This document shows positions 15,232 to 23,057 of a stretch of 62,760 nucleotides of DNA, piece by piece; the first letter of the stretch is position 1, and the number at the start of each line of letters is the position of its first letter. A program made the translations under genes and the position numbers. Source of the stretch: JAVJUS01 sp040220455 (GTDB lineage Bacteria; Pseudomonadota; Alphaproteobacteria; DSM-16000; Inquilinaceae). Under the pieces are notes generated by a model. That model was given only the letters and a program-made list of their open reading frames with translations, did no database searches and was not told where the DNA came from. The stretch lies in NCBI GenBank assembly GCA_040220455.1, contig JAVJUS010000062.1, positions 1-62,760 on the forward strand. The letters run 5' to 3'.

Positions 15232-16359
15232 ATGGCCAGCGTCAGCCTGCGCGGCGTGGTCAAGAAGTTCGGCGCGATGCAGGTGATCCACGGCGTCGAC
15301 CTGGAGATCGCCGACGACGAGTTCGTCGTCTTCGTCGGCCCGTCGGGCTGCGGCAAGTCGACCCTGCTGCGCATGATCGCCGGGCTGGAAAGCATCACCG
15401 GCGGCGACGTCCTGATCGCGGGCGAGCGGGTCAACGACACGCCGCCGCGCGGGCGCAACATCGCGATGGTCTTCCAGGACTACGCGCTCTACCCGCATCT
15501 CTCGGTCTTCGAGAACATGGCCTTCGGCCTGCGCATGCGCCGCCGGCCGGACGCCGAAGTGCGCGAGCGCGTGGCCGAGGCGGCGCGCATCCTCAAGATC
15601 GGCGAGCTGCTGGAGCGCAAGCCGCGGGAGTTGTCCGGCGGCCAGCGCCAGCGCGTCGCCATGGGCCGGGCGATCGTGCGCCAGCCGGTCGCCTTCCTGT
15701 TTGACGAGCCGTTGTCGAACCTGGACGCCTCCCTGCGCACCGAGATGCGCACCGAGATCAAGAAGCTGCACCACGCGTTGGGCGCCACCGTGATCTACGT
15801 CACCCACGACCAGGTCGAGGCGATGACGCTGGCCGACCGGATCGTCGTCCTCAACCAGGGCCGGATCGAGCAGATCGGCAGCCCCGACCAGGTCTACAAC
15901 GCCCCGGCCTCGTGCTTCGTGGCCGGCTTCACCGGCTCGCCGCCGATGAACTTCGCGCCCTGCCGGCTGACCCGGCGCGACGGGACCATCCGGGTCGCGC
16001 TGGAGACCGGGGGCACGCCGGCGGGCGATCTGGTCGTACCGGAGTCGCTCGCCCCGCGCTGCGCCGAGCTGGTCGACCGTCCGCTCCTCTTCGGCATCAG
16101 GCCGGAGCACATGCACGCGCTCGACGGCGCCACGCCCGCGGGCGATACGCTGGAGCTGCCGGTCCACGTGGTCGAGCCGCTGGGCTCGGATACGCTGGCC
16201 TTTCTCGATGCCGGCACGGGCGGCGGCGACATGATCGCCCGGCTCGCCCCGGAGGCCGCGCCCAAGGCCGGCGACCGATTCCCCGTTCGCCTGGACATGG
16301 CGCGCTTCCACCTGTTCGACCCGGAAGACGGCCGGGCCGTGTTCGGAGCCGGGGCATGA
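15232..16359 (+). CDS. Sugar ABC importer ATPase (MsmK/UgpC type)
   Basis: A 375-residue nucleotide-binding subunit with Walker A GPSGCGKST, signature LSGGQRQRVAMGRA, Walker B FLFDEPLSNLDA and the switch His in YVTHDQVEA. After residue ~240 comes the regulatory MOBE/TOBE domain found in carbohydrate importers of the CUT1 group. It powers the permeases at 21201 and 22194 and leads the sulfosugar operon, so the transported substrate is probably sulfoquinovose or its glycosides. The ATG at 15232 has a GGGAGGGAG ribosome site. The stop overlaps the kinase start (ATGA). Confidence 0.88.
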   Translation: MASVSLRGVVKKFGAMQVIHGVDLEIADDEFVVFVGPSGCGKSTLLRMIAGLESITGGDVLIAGERVNDTPPRGRNIAMVFQDYALYPHLSVFENMAFGLRMRRRPDAEVRERVAEAARILKIGELLERKPRELSGGQRQRVAMGRAIVRQPVAFLFDEPLSNLDASLRTEMRTEIKKLHHALGATVIYVTHDQVEAMTLADRIVVLNQGRIEQIGSPDQVYNAPASCFVAGFTGSPPMNFAPCRLTRRDGTIRVALETGGTPAGDLVVPESLAPRCAELVDRPLLFGIRPEHMHALDGATPAGDTLELPVHVVEPLGSDTLAFLDAGTGGGDMIARLAPEAAPKAGDRFPVRLDMARFHLFDPEDGRAVFGAGA

Positions 16360-17261
16360 CGGCGGGGGTGATCTGCGCCGGCACGGCGGTGCTCGACCAG
16401 GTCTATGCGGTCGACGCGCTACCCTCGGTCGCCGGCAAGCACTTCGCGCGCGCCTACGAGGAGCGGCCGGGCGGGCCCTCGGCGATCGCCGCGGCGACGG
16501 TCGCGCGGCTGGGCGGGGCGGCCGCCTGGTGGGGCCGGGTCGGCGAGGACGACGCCGGGACCCGCCTGCTCGACGCGCTCGCCGGCGCCGGCGTCGACAC
16601 GGGCGCGGCGCGGCGGGTCCCGGGCGGCCGGACGCCGGTTTCCGCCGTCGTGATCGATGCCGCCGGGGAGCGGCTGATCGTGAACTTCACCGACCGCGGC
16701 CTCGATCCCGATCCCGGCTTCCTGCCGCTGGGGCGGATCGCCGACGCCGGCGCCGTCCTGGCGGATTCGCGCTGGCCCGCCGGCGGCCGCGCCGTGCTGG
16801 CGGCGGCGCGGGCGGCGGGCGTGCCGGCGGTGCTCGACGCCGACGCCACGCCCGACGGGGCGGCCGGCACGCTGATGGGCCATGCCAGCCACGTGGTCTT
16901 CTCCGCTCAAGGCCTCGTTCAGACGACCGGGGAGCGCGACCCGTCCGCCGGGCTCGCCGCCGCGCGGTCGCTGAGCGACGCCTTCCTGGCCGTGACCCTC
17001 GGCCCTGCGGGCTGCCTCCACGACGGCCCGGACGGCCAGGGCCACGTGCCGGCGGTGCCGGTGCGCGCGGTCGACACGCTGGGCGCCGGCGACGTCTTCC
17101 ACGGTGCCTTCGCCCTGGCGCTGGCCGAAGGCCGGGACGCCGTGGCCGCGCTCGCCTTCGCATCAACCGCCGCGGCGGCCAAATGCGCGGCCGGCGGCGG
17201 GCTCGCCGCCCTGCCCGACCGGGCGCGGCTCGACGCGCTCGCCCAGGAGACGGTGTCTTGA
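16356..17261 (+). CDS. PfkB-family kinase, probable 6-deoxy-6-sulfofructose kinase
   Basis: This 301-residue sugar kinase resembles E. coli YihV along most of its length: AGTAVLDQVYAVDALPSVAG at the start, GKHFARAYEERPGGPSA for the substrate loop, LADSRW in the middle, and DTLGAGDVFHGAFALALA with the catalytic Asp of PfkB enzymes. K28, N110 and R139 fall where, from memory, YihV has sulfonate-contacting residues (K27, N109, R138). It would phosphorylate sulfofructose at O1. Tagatose or fructose kinases are the alternative, but the neighbouring sulfolactate genes favour the sulfosugar. It overlaps the ATPase gene by four bases and precedes the aldolase by 13. Confidence 0.8.
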   Translation: MTAGVICAGTAVLDQVYAVDALPSVAGKHFARAYEERPGGPSAIAAATVARLGGAAAWWGRVGEDDAGTRLLDALAGAGVDTGAARRVPGGRTPVSAVVIDAAGERLIVNFTDRGLDPDPGFLPLGRIADAGAVLADSRWPAGGRAVLAAARAAGVPAVLDADATPDGAAGTLMGHASHVVFSAQGLVQTTGERDPSAGLAAARSLSDAFLAVTLGPAGCLHDGPDGQGHVPAVPVRAVDTLGAGDVFHGAFALALAEGRDAVAALAFASTAAAAKCAAGGGLAALPDRARLDALAQETVS

Positions 17262-17274
17262 GGAGGCCCGGTTC

Positions 17275-18324
17275 ATGGCCCTGACGCCCGGCAAGACCTG
17301 GGGGCTGCGCCGCCTGTCGGACGACGGTAGGCGCTTCGCCATGGTCGCGATCGACCAGCGCCCGCCGATCCGCGGCCTGATCGAGGAGCGGCTCGGCCCC
17401 GGCGCGGCGACGTTCGAGCGCATCGGTGCCTTCAAGCGCCTGCTGGCCGAGCATCTGGCGCCCCACACCACGGCGATGCTGGCCGATCCGTATTACGCCT
17501 ACCCGGCCGCCATCGACCGGATCAGCCCGCGACAGGGCCTGATCGTGACGCTCGAAGACTCGGTCTTCGAGGAGACGGCGGGCGGCCGGCTCAGCAAGGC
17601 GATCGACGGCTGGTCGGTGGCCAAGATCCGCCGCCTGGGGGGCGACGCGGTGAAGGTGCTGGCCTGGTACCGTCCCGACGCGGGCGCCGAGGTCGTCGCC
17701 CGGCAGCAGGCCTTCGTGCGCGACATCGGCGCGGCCTGCCGGGAGCACGACATCCCCTTCGTGCTGGAACTGCTGGTCTATCCCCTGCCCGGGGAGGCCG
17801 GCAACGGCGGCGCCTATGCCGAGGACCCGGCCAAGCGGCCGGCGGCCGTCGTCGAATCGCTGGAGACCTTCGCCGACCCGGCCTACGGCGTCGACCTGTT
17901 CAAGCTGGAGAGCCCGGTCCTCGCCGCCGACGTGCCCGAGCCGGACAGCCGGGACGCAGCGGCGACGCAGGCCTGGTTCGACCGGCTGGGCGCGGCCTGT
18001 CCGGTGCCCTGGGTCATGCTCTCGGCCGGCTGCCCGCCGGAGGCGTTCGAGCGGGTGCTGACCTACGCCTACCGCGCCGGGGCCAGCGGCTATCTCGCCG
18101 GCCGGGCGATCTGGTCCGAGGCCGGTGCCGCCTATCCCGACGAGGCGGCAATGGGCCGGGCGCTGGCCGGCGCCTCGGTCGACTACATGCGCCGGATCAA
18201 CGCGTTGACCCGGCACGCCGCCCGCCCCTGGACCGACGCCGGGGGCGGCATCCGCGACCTGCGCCCGGCCGACGCCGCGGAGCCGGGCTTCAACCTGCGC
18301 TACGGGGAGGCTCGCCCGACATGA
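17275..18324 (+). CDS. Class I LacD/YihT-type aldolase, probable sulfofructose-1-phosphate aldolase
   Basis: A 349-residue TIM-barrel aldolase. FAMVAIDQRPPIRGLI matches the N-terminal substrate region of LacD and YihT, K210 in VDLFKLESP is the expected Schiff-base lysine, and VMLSAGCPPEAFERVL and GASGYLAGRAIWSEAG match the C-terminal phosphate-binding part. It would split sulfofructose-1-phosphate into dihydroxyacetone phosphate and sulfolactaldehyde. The C-terminus is ~40 residues longer than YihT. An AGGAGG site lies ~8 bases before the ATG. By sequence alone tagatose-1,6-bisphosphate aldolase is equally possible; context decides. Confidence 0.78.
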   Translation: MALTPGKTWGLRRLSDDGRRFAMVAIDQRPPIRGLIEERLGPGAATFERIGAFKRLLAEHLAPHTTAMLADPYYAYPAAIDRISPRQGLIVTLEDSVFEETAGGRLSKAIDGWSVAKIRRLGGDAVKVLAWYRPDAGAEVVARQQAFVRDIGAACREHDIPFVLELLVYPLPGEAGNGGAYAEDPAKRPAAVVESLETFADPAYGVDLFKLESPVLAADVPEPDSRDAAATQAWFDRLGAACPVPWVMLSAGCPPEAFERVLTYAYRAGASGYLAGRAIWSEAGAAYPDEAAMGRALAGASVDYMRRINALTRHAARPWTDAGGGIRDLRPADAAEPGFNLRYGEARPT

Positions 18325-19745
18325 CGCCCGCCGCCGCCACGATGCCGCGCGTCGGCCTGCTGCCCCTGGCCCGGCCGACCTTCGACGTCGCCTATGCCGG
18401 CCAGATCCTGACCGAGGCGCTGAACCTGCTCGACGGGCTGGACGCCGAAGTGGTCGGCCCGCGCGAGCTGCTGTTCGACGCCGAGGCGGTGCGCGGCGCC
18501 CTGCCCGGCCTTCAGGCCGAGCCGCTCGACCTGCTGCTGATTCTCCAGGTCACGTTCACCGACGCGACCATGACGGTGGCGGCGGCCGAGGCGATCGACG
18601 CGCCGATCGCGCTGTGGGCCTTCCCGGAGCCGCGCACCGGCGGGCGGCTGCGCCTCAACAGCCTGTGCGGAGTCAACCTGGCCGCCCACGCGCTGGGCCG
18701 GGCCGGGGAGGACTGCGCCTGGCTCCTGCGCGACGCCGACGATGCCCGGGCGACGTCGGATCTGGCCCGCATCCTGGCGGGCGAGCGGCGCGCCGGCCAC
18801 GCCGCCGGTGCCCCGGCCGAAGACGTCGACACGGCCGCCCGGGCCAAGGCGGAGACGGCGCGCGACCGCCTGGCCGCCGCGCGGATCGGCGTCGTCGGCG
18901 AGCATCCCGCCGGCTTCGACACCTGCCGCTACGAGCCCGAGGGCCTCGCCGCCCTGACCGGCACCACGGCGGAGCCGGTAGCCCTGGAGCGGGTCTTCGC
19001 CGCCGCGGAGGCCGTCCCCGACGATCGGGCCTCGGCCCTGCGCCGGGATCTGGCGCCCCGGGTCGCGGGGCTCGAGACGATGGAGGCCGCGGCGACGGAC
19101 GGCACGCTCAAGGTCTATCAGGCGCTTGCCGACCTGGCCGGGGCGGAGCGCTATGACGGCCTCGCCGTGCGCTGCTGGCCGGAATTCTTCACCGAACGCG
19201 GCTGCGCGGCCTGCGGCGCCATGTCGATGATGACCGATGGCGGCCGGCCCTGCGGCTGCGAGGCGGATGTCTACGGCACGCTGACCAGCCTCGCGCTGCA
19301 GGCCGTCGCCGACGACGTCGCCTTCATGACCGACATGGTGGATCTGGACGTGGACGGCGACACGGCGGTGCTGTGGCATTGCGGCCTCGCCCCGCTGGCC
19401 ATGGCGGATCCGCAGAGCCGGCCGCACGCCACCGTGCACTCGAACCGGCGCAAGCCGCTCTTGATGGAGTTCCCGCTCAAGCCCGGCCGGGTGACCGTCG
19501 CCCGCTTCAGCCAGGCGCGCAATCGGCCGCGACTGGTCCTGGCGGGCGGGGAGATGCTGCGCGCGCCCATGGCGTTTTCCGGCACCTCCGGCACGATCCG
19601 CTTCGACCGGCCGGCCGGCGAAGTGCTCGACACGGTGCTCGCCGAAGGGCTGGAGCATCACTACGCCTTCGCCTATGGCGAGCACCGGCCGGCCCTGCGG
19701 GCGTTGGCCGGCCTGCTCGACCTGCCCGTGCTGGAGCTCACCTGA
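18321..19745 (+). CDS. Fucose/arabinose-isomerase-fold protein, probable sulfoquinovose isomerase
   Basis: This 474-residue protein has the three-domain look of the L-fucose/L-arabinose isomerase superfamily. Likely metal ligands lie in AVRCWPEFFTE, CGCEADVYGTL, and EGLEHHYAFAYGEH near the end. It is not related to YihS, the N-acylglucosamine-epimerase-type isomerase of the E. coli sulfo-EMP pathway. A fucose-isomerase-type sulfoquinovose isomerase (SqvD) has, as I recall, been described in a second sulfo-EMP variant. In this operon it supplies the only candidate for sulfoquinovose to sulfofructose. It starts within the aldolase stop (ATGA) after GGGGAGG. The exact substrate is inferred. Confidence 0.7.
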   Translation: MTPAAATMPRVGLLPLARPTFDVAYAGQILTEALNLLDGLDAEVVGPRELLFDAEAVRGALPGLQAEPLDLLLILQVTFTDATMTVAAAEAIDAPIALWAFPEPRTGGRLRLNSLCGVNLAAHALGRAGEDCAWLLRDADDARATSDLARILAGERRAGHAAGAPAEDVDTAARAKAETARDRLAAARIGVVGEHPAGFDTCRYEPEGLAALTGTTAEPVALERVFAAAEAVPDDRASALRRDLAPRVAGLETMEAAATDGTLKVYQALADLAGAERYDGLAVRCWPEFFTERGCAACGAMSMMTDGGRPCGCEADVYGTLTSLALQAVADDVAFMTDMVDLDVDGDTAVLWHCGLAPLAMADPQSRPHATVHSNRRKPLLMEFPLKPGRVTVARFSQARNRPRLVLAGGEMLRAPMAFSGTSGTIRFDRPAGEVLDTVLAEGLEHHYAFAYGEHRPALRALAGLLDLPVLELT

Positions 19746-19840
19746 GCACCGGCGCGGGCGCGCCCCGACCCCTACCCCCGCCAAAGGCCGCCGGTTCGAG
19801 CGGCCGCCGAACAGGGACGGACAACCGAGGAGGAAAGCCC

Positions 19841-21106
19841 ATGAAACCGACGACAGCCGCCCTTCTGGCCGGCGCCGGGGCGAGCGCGCTCGCCTTCGCC
19901 GCCACCCCCGCCGCCGCGCAGGACCTGCGCGTCTTCATCGGCGGCCAGCAGCGCCCCGACGTGGTGCGGCCGCTGCTCGACCGCTACCAGGAGGCCAACC
20001 CGGGCGTCTCGATCGAGTTGGAGGTCGGCGGGGCGACCTCGGAGCTGCAGCAGCAGTACCTGACGACGGTGCTGACCAGCCAGGACGACGCCCTCGACGT
20101 CTTCCTGATCGACGTGGTGCGCCCGGCGCAATACGCCGCCGCCGGCTGGGCCGAGCCGCTCGACTCCTATCTCGGCGACGAGCGCGACGCGGTGCTCGAC
20201 CGCTACCTGCCGGTCTATGCCGAGGCCGACGTGGTCAACGGCGAGATCGTCGCCCTGCCCGCCTTCGCCGACGCCATGTTCCTCTACTACCGCGCCGACC
20301 TCCTGGAGGAGCACGGCTTCGAGCCGCCGGAGACCTGGGAGGAGCTCATGACGGCGGCGAGCGCCATCCAGGAGGCCGAGGGCGACGACAATCTCCAGGG
20401 CCTGTCCTACCAGGGCGCCGCGATCGAGGGGGCGAACTGCACTTTCCTGGTACCCTACTGGGGCGCCGGCGGCACGCTGACCGACGCCGAGGGCAATGTC
20501 GACATCGACGAGGCCGCGGCCGAGCAGGCCTTCGGCTTCCTGCTCGACACGATCGAGAGCGGCGTGACCAAGGCGAACATCGCCGAGGTCGGGACCGACG
20601 ACACCCGCCGGGAGTTCCAGGCCGGCAACGTGATCTTCGCGATCAACTGGGCCTATGCCTGGAACCGCTTCCAGACGGACGAGGATTCCGCCGTCGCCGG
20701 CGATGTCGGCGTGGTGCCGCTGCCGGCCTTCGAGGGCGGCGAGCCGGCGACCTGCATCGGCGGCTGGCAGTGGGCGGTCAGCGCCTTCTCGTCGAACAAG
20801 GAGGCGGCGGTCGACCTGGTGCGCTTCCTGTCGGGCCCGGAGGGCTCCAAGCACCTGGCGATCAACGCCTCGAACCTGCCGGTGATCCCCGGGCTCTATG
20901 AGGACCCGGAGGTGCTGGAGGTCAACCCGTGGTTCGAGTTCGCGCTGCCGGTCGTGCTCAGCGCCCGCTCGCGCCCTCAGAGTCCCCGCTACCCCGAGGT
21001 CTCGGACACGATCCGGACCGAGGTCAACGCCGTGCTCGCCGGCATCAAGGAGCCCGAGGCCGCGATCACGGACATGGAGGCCCGGCTGCAGCGCGTGCTG
21101 CGCTGA
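19841..21106 (+). CDS. Sugar ABC importer solute-binding protein (sulfosugar operon)
   Basis: A 421-residue family 1 extracellular solute-binding protein. The first ~26 residues (LLAGAGASALAFAATPAAAQ) are a Sec signal peptide. The mature part has the usual domain order, with LDVFLIDVVRPAQYAAAGW and MFLYYRADLLEEHGFEPPET in the first lobe and CIGGWQWAVSAFSSNKEAA at the lobe junction. It delivers substrate to the permeases that follow. The sulfonate-specific residues of SmoF-type proteins cannot be judged by eye. A GAGGAGGA site precedes the ATG. A hairpin follows its stop codon. Confidence 0.87.
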   Translation: MKPTTAALLAGAGASALAFAATPAAAQDLRVFIGGQQRPDVVRPLLDRYQEANPGVSIELEVGGATSELQQQYLTTVLTSQDDALDVFLIDVVRPAQYAAAGWAEPLDSYLGDERDAVLDRYLPVYAEADVVNGEIVALPAFADAMFLYYRADLLEEHGFEPPETWEELMTAASAIQEAEGDDNLQGLSYQGAAIEGANCTFLVPYWGAGGTLTDAEGNVDIDEAAAEQAFGFLLDTIESGVTKANIAEVGTDDTRREFQAGNVIFAINWAYAWNRFQTDEDSAVAGDVGVVPLPAFEGGEPATCIGGWQWAVSAFSSNKEAAVDLVRFLSGPEGSKHLAINASNLPVIPGLYEDPEVLEVNPWFEFALPVVLSARSRPQSPRYPEVSDTIRTEVNAVLAGIKEPEAAITDMEARLQRVLR

Positions 21107-21124
21107 GCCGCCGAGGAACGGGAC

Positions 21125-21151
21125 GGGGCGCGTCGACCGATGGCGCGCCCC
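21125..21151 (+). other. Hairpin after the solute-binding gene
   Basis: GGGGCGCG (21125-21132) pairs with CGCGCCCC (21144-21151) around an 11-base loop. There is no T-run. In ABC operons such hairpins often stabilise the binding-protein message and lower expression of the permeases. Confidence 0.5.
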
Positions 21152-21200
21152 GCGCCCCGACCCTTCGAGCGCGCCGCGCCCGGCGCCCGGAGACCGCGCG

Positions 21201-22184
21201 ATGACCACCCGCGACATCCCCCGGGACGAGACCGACGCCGCTGTGCCGGCGGGGCTGCGCCCGCTGCCGGTCGACGACGCGATCGAGCGGCGGTTCAAGC
21301 GCCGCACCCTGGGCGACATGGACGAGCGCACGCTGGGGCTGATCCTGCTGATCCCGGTGGCGGTGCTGCTCGGCCTCGTCGTCGTCTATCCGGTCGGCAA
21401 GCTCCTGTGGACCAGCCTGCATACCGTCCGGCTGAGCGAGCCCTGGCTGGGCCGGCCCTTCGTCGGGCTGCTCAACTACCGCGACGCGCTGGCCGACCCG
21501 CGCTTCCGGGACGCCACGATCAACACGGTGCTCTACACCCTGATCACCGTGCCCGGGGCGCTGATCGTCGGGCTCGGCCTGGCGCTGCTGGCCAACCTGC
21601 CGTTCCGCACCCGCTGGCCGGTGCGCCTGGCGCTGCTGCTGCCCTGGGCGCTGCCGCTGGTCTTCGCCGGGCTGATCTTCCGCTGGTTCTTCGATTCCAC
21701 ATACGGCGTCGTCAATGACGTGATCGCGCGCCTCGGCTTCGACCCACCGCTCTGGCTGACCGAGCCGAGCCTCGCCTTCGCCGCGATCTGCATCGCCATC
21801 ATCTGGAAGACCTCGAGCTTCATGGCACTGGTGCTGCTGGCCGGGCTGCAGACCATCCCGCGCAGCCTCTACGAGGCTGCGAAGGTCGACGGCGCCGGGC
21901 CGTTCCAGGTCTTCCGCCGGGTGACGCTGCCGCTGCTCAAGCCGGCGATCGTGGTCGCGCTGATCTTCCGCACGATCACGGCGATCCAGAACTTCGACAT
22001 CCCCTACGCCATGACCCGCGGCGGGCCGGGCCGGACGACGGAGACGCTCGCCATGTACATCCACGCCACGACGCTCGACTTCCTGGACTTCGGCTACGGC
22101 TCGGCGCTCGCCGTGCTGATGTTCCTGGTCTCCATGGCGGCGACGGCGTGGTACCTCAAGCACATCTACGGCACGCAGGCCTGA
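21201..22184 (+). CDS. Sugar ABC importer permease, MalF type
   Basis: A 327-residue inner-membrane permease with about six membrane segments, starting LGLILLIPVAVLLGLVVVYP. The EAA loop that docks to the ATPase reads EAAKVDGAGPFQVFRRVTLP. It works with the permease 9 bases downstream, the binding protein upstream and the ATPase at the head of the operon. The ~40-residue N-terminal tail (MTTRDIPRDETDAAVPAG...) is polar. Confidence 0.87.
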   Translation: MTTRDIPRDETDAAVPAGLRPLPVDDAIERRFKRRTLGDMDERTLGLILLIPVAVLLGLVVVYPVGKLLWTSLHTVRLSEPWLGRPFVGLLNYRDALADPRFRDATINTVLYTLITVPGALIVGLGLALLANLPFRTRWPVRLALLLPWALPLVFAGLIFRWFFDSTYGVVNDVIARLGFDPPLWLTEPSLAFAAICIAIIWKTSSFMALVLLAGLQTIPRSLYEAAKVDGAGPFQVFRRVTLPLLKPAIVVALIFRTITAIQNFDIPYAMTRGGPGRTTETLAMYIHATTLDFLDFGYGSALAVLMFLVSMAATAWYLKHIYGTQA

Positions 22185-22193
22185 GCCGCCGCC

Positions 22194-23057
22194 ATGGCCG
22201 CCCCGGACACCCTCGCCGGCCGCCTCGACCGAGCCTTCTCGAACAACCGGGTGTGGATCCGGCTGGCCGCGGCGATCGTGCTGTTCAACGGGTTGTTCCC
22301 GGCGGTCTGGATCCTGCTGACCTCGCTGAAGACCGACGCGGAGCTGTCCAGCCTGCCGGTGACCTACCTGCCGGCCGACCCGACGCTGCAGAACTATTTC
22401 ACCGCGTTTAGCGAGCAACCCCTGCTGCGCTACCTCTTCAACAGCTTCGTGGTGGCGAGCGCGTCAACGGCTCTGGCGATCTTCGTCTCCAGCCTCGCCG
22501 CCTACGCGATCGCCCGGCTGCGCGTGCCGTTCCGCGCGGCGGTGCTGGCCACGCTGGTCGCCGTGTCGACCTTCCCCATGATCACGCTGATGGTGCCGCT
22601 GTTCCAGACCATGCGCGCCTTCGGCATCCTCAACACCTATCTGGCGCTGATCCTGCCCTATACCGTGCTCTCCCTGCCGGTCTGCACGCTGGTGCTGGTC
22701 AGCTTCTTCGCCGGCATCCCGCGCGACCTGGAGAACGCCGCGATGATCGACGGCTGCACCCGGCTGGGGGCGCTGCGCAAGGTGATCGTGCCGCTGGCCG
22801 CGCCGGGCGTGTTCACGGCCGGCCTGCTCGCCTTCGTCAATGCCTGGGACGAGTTCCTGCTGGCCCTGTCGCTGACCTCGAGCCAGCAGATGCGCACCGT
22901 CTCCGTCGGCATCACGCTCTACCAGGGCGAATACGTCTTCCCCTGGCCGCTGATCTCCGCCGCGCTGATCGTCGCGCTGGTGCCGATCACGATCCTGATC
23001 GTCATCTTCCAGGAGCGGGTGGTCAGCGGCCTGACCGCCGGCGGCGTGAAGGGATGA
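22194..23057 (+). CDS. Sugar ABC importer permease, MalG type
   Basis: A 287-residue permease with the MalG layout. The EAA-like loop reads ENAAMIDGCTRLGALRKVIV, followed by PLAAPGVFTAGLLAFVNAWD, and the C-terminus ends VVSGLTAGGVKG as in CUT1 permeases. It completes the importer of the sulfosugar operon and overlaps the GH31 start by four bases. Confidence 0.88.
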   Translation: MAAPDTLAGRLDRAFSNNRVWIRLAAAIVLFNGLFPAVWILLTSLKTDAELSSLPVTYLPADPTLQNYFTAFSEQPLLRYLFNSFVVASASTALAIFVSSLAAYAIARLRVPFRAAVLATLVAVSTFPMITLMVPLFQTMRAFGILNTYLALILPYTVLSLPVCTLVLVSFFAGIPRDLENAAMIDGCTRLGALRKVIVPLAAPGVFTAGLLAFVNAWDEFLLALSLTSSQQMRTVSVGITLYQGEYVFPWPLISAALIVALVPITILIVIFQERVVSGLTAGGVKG

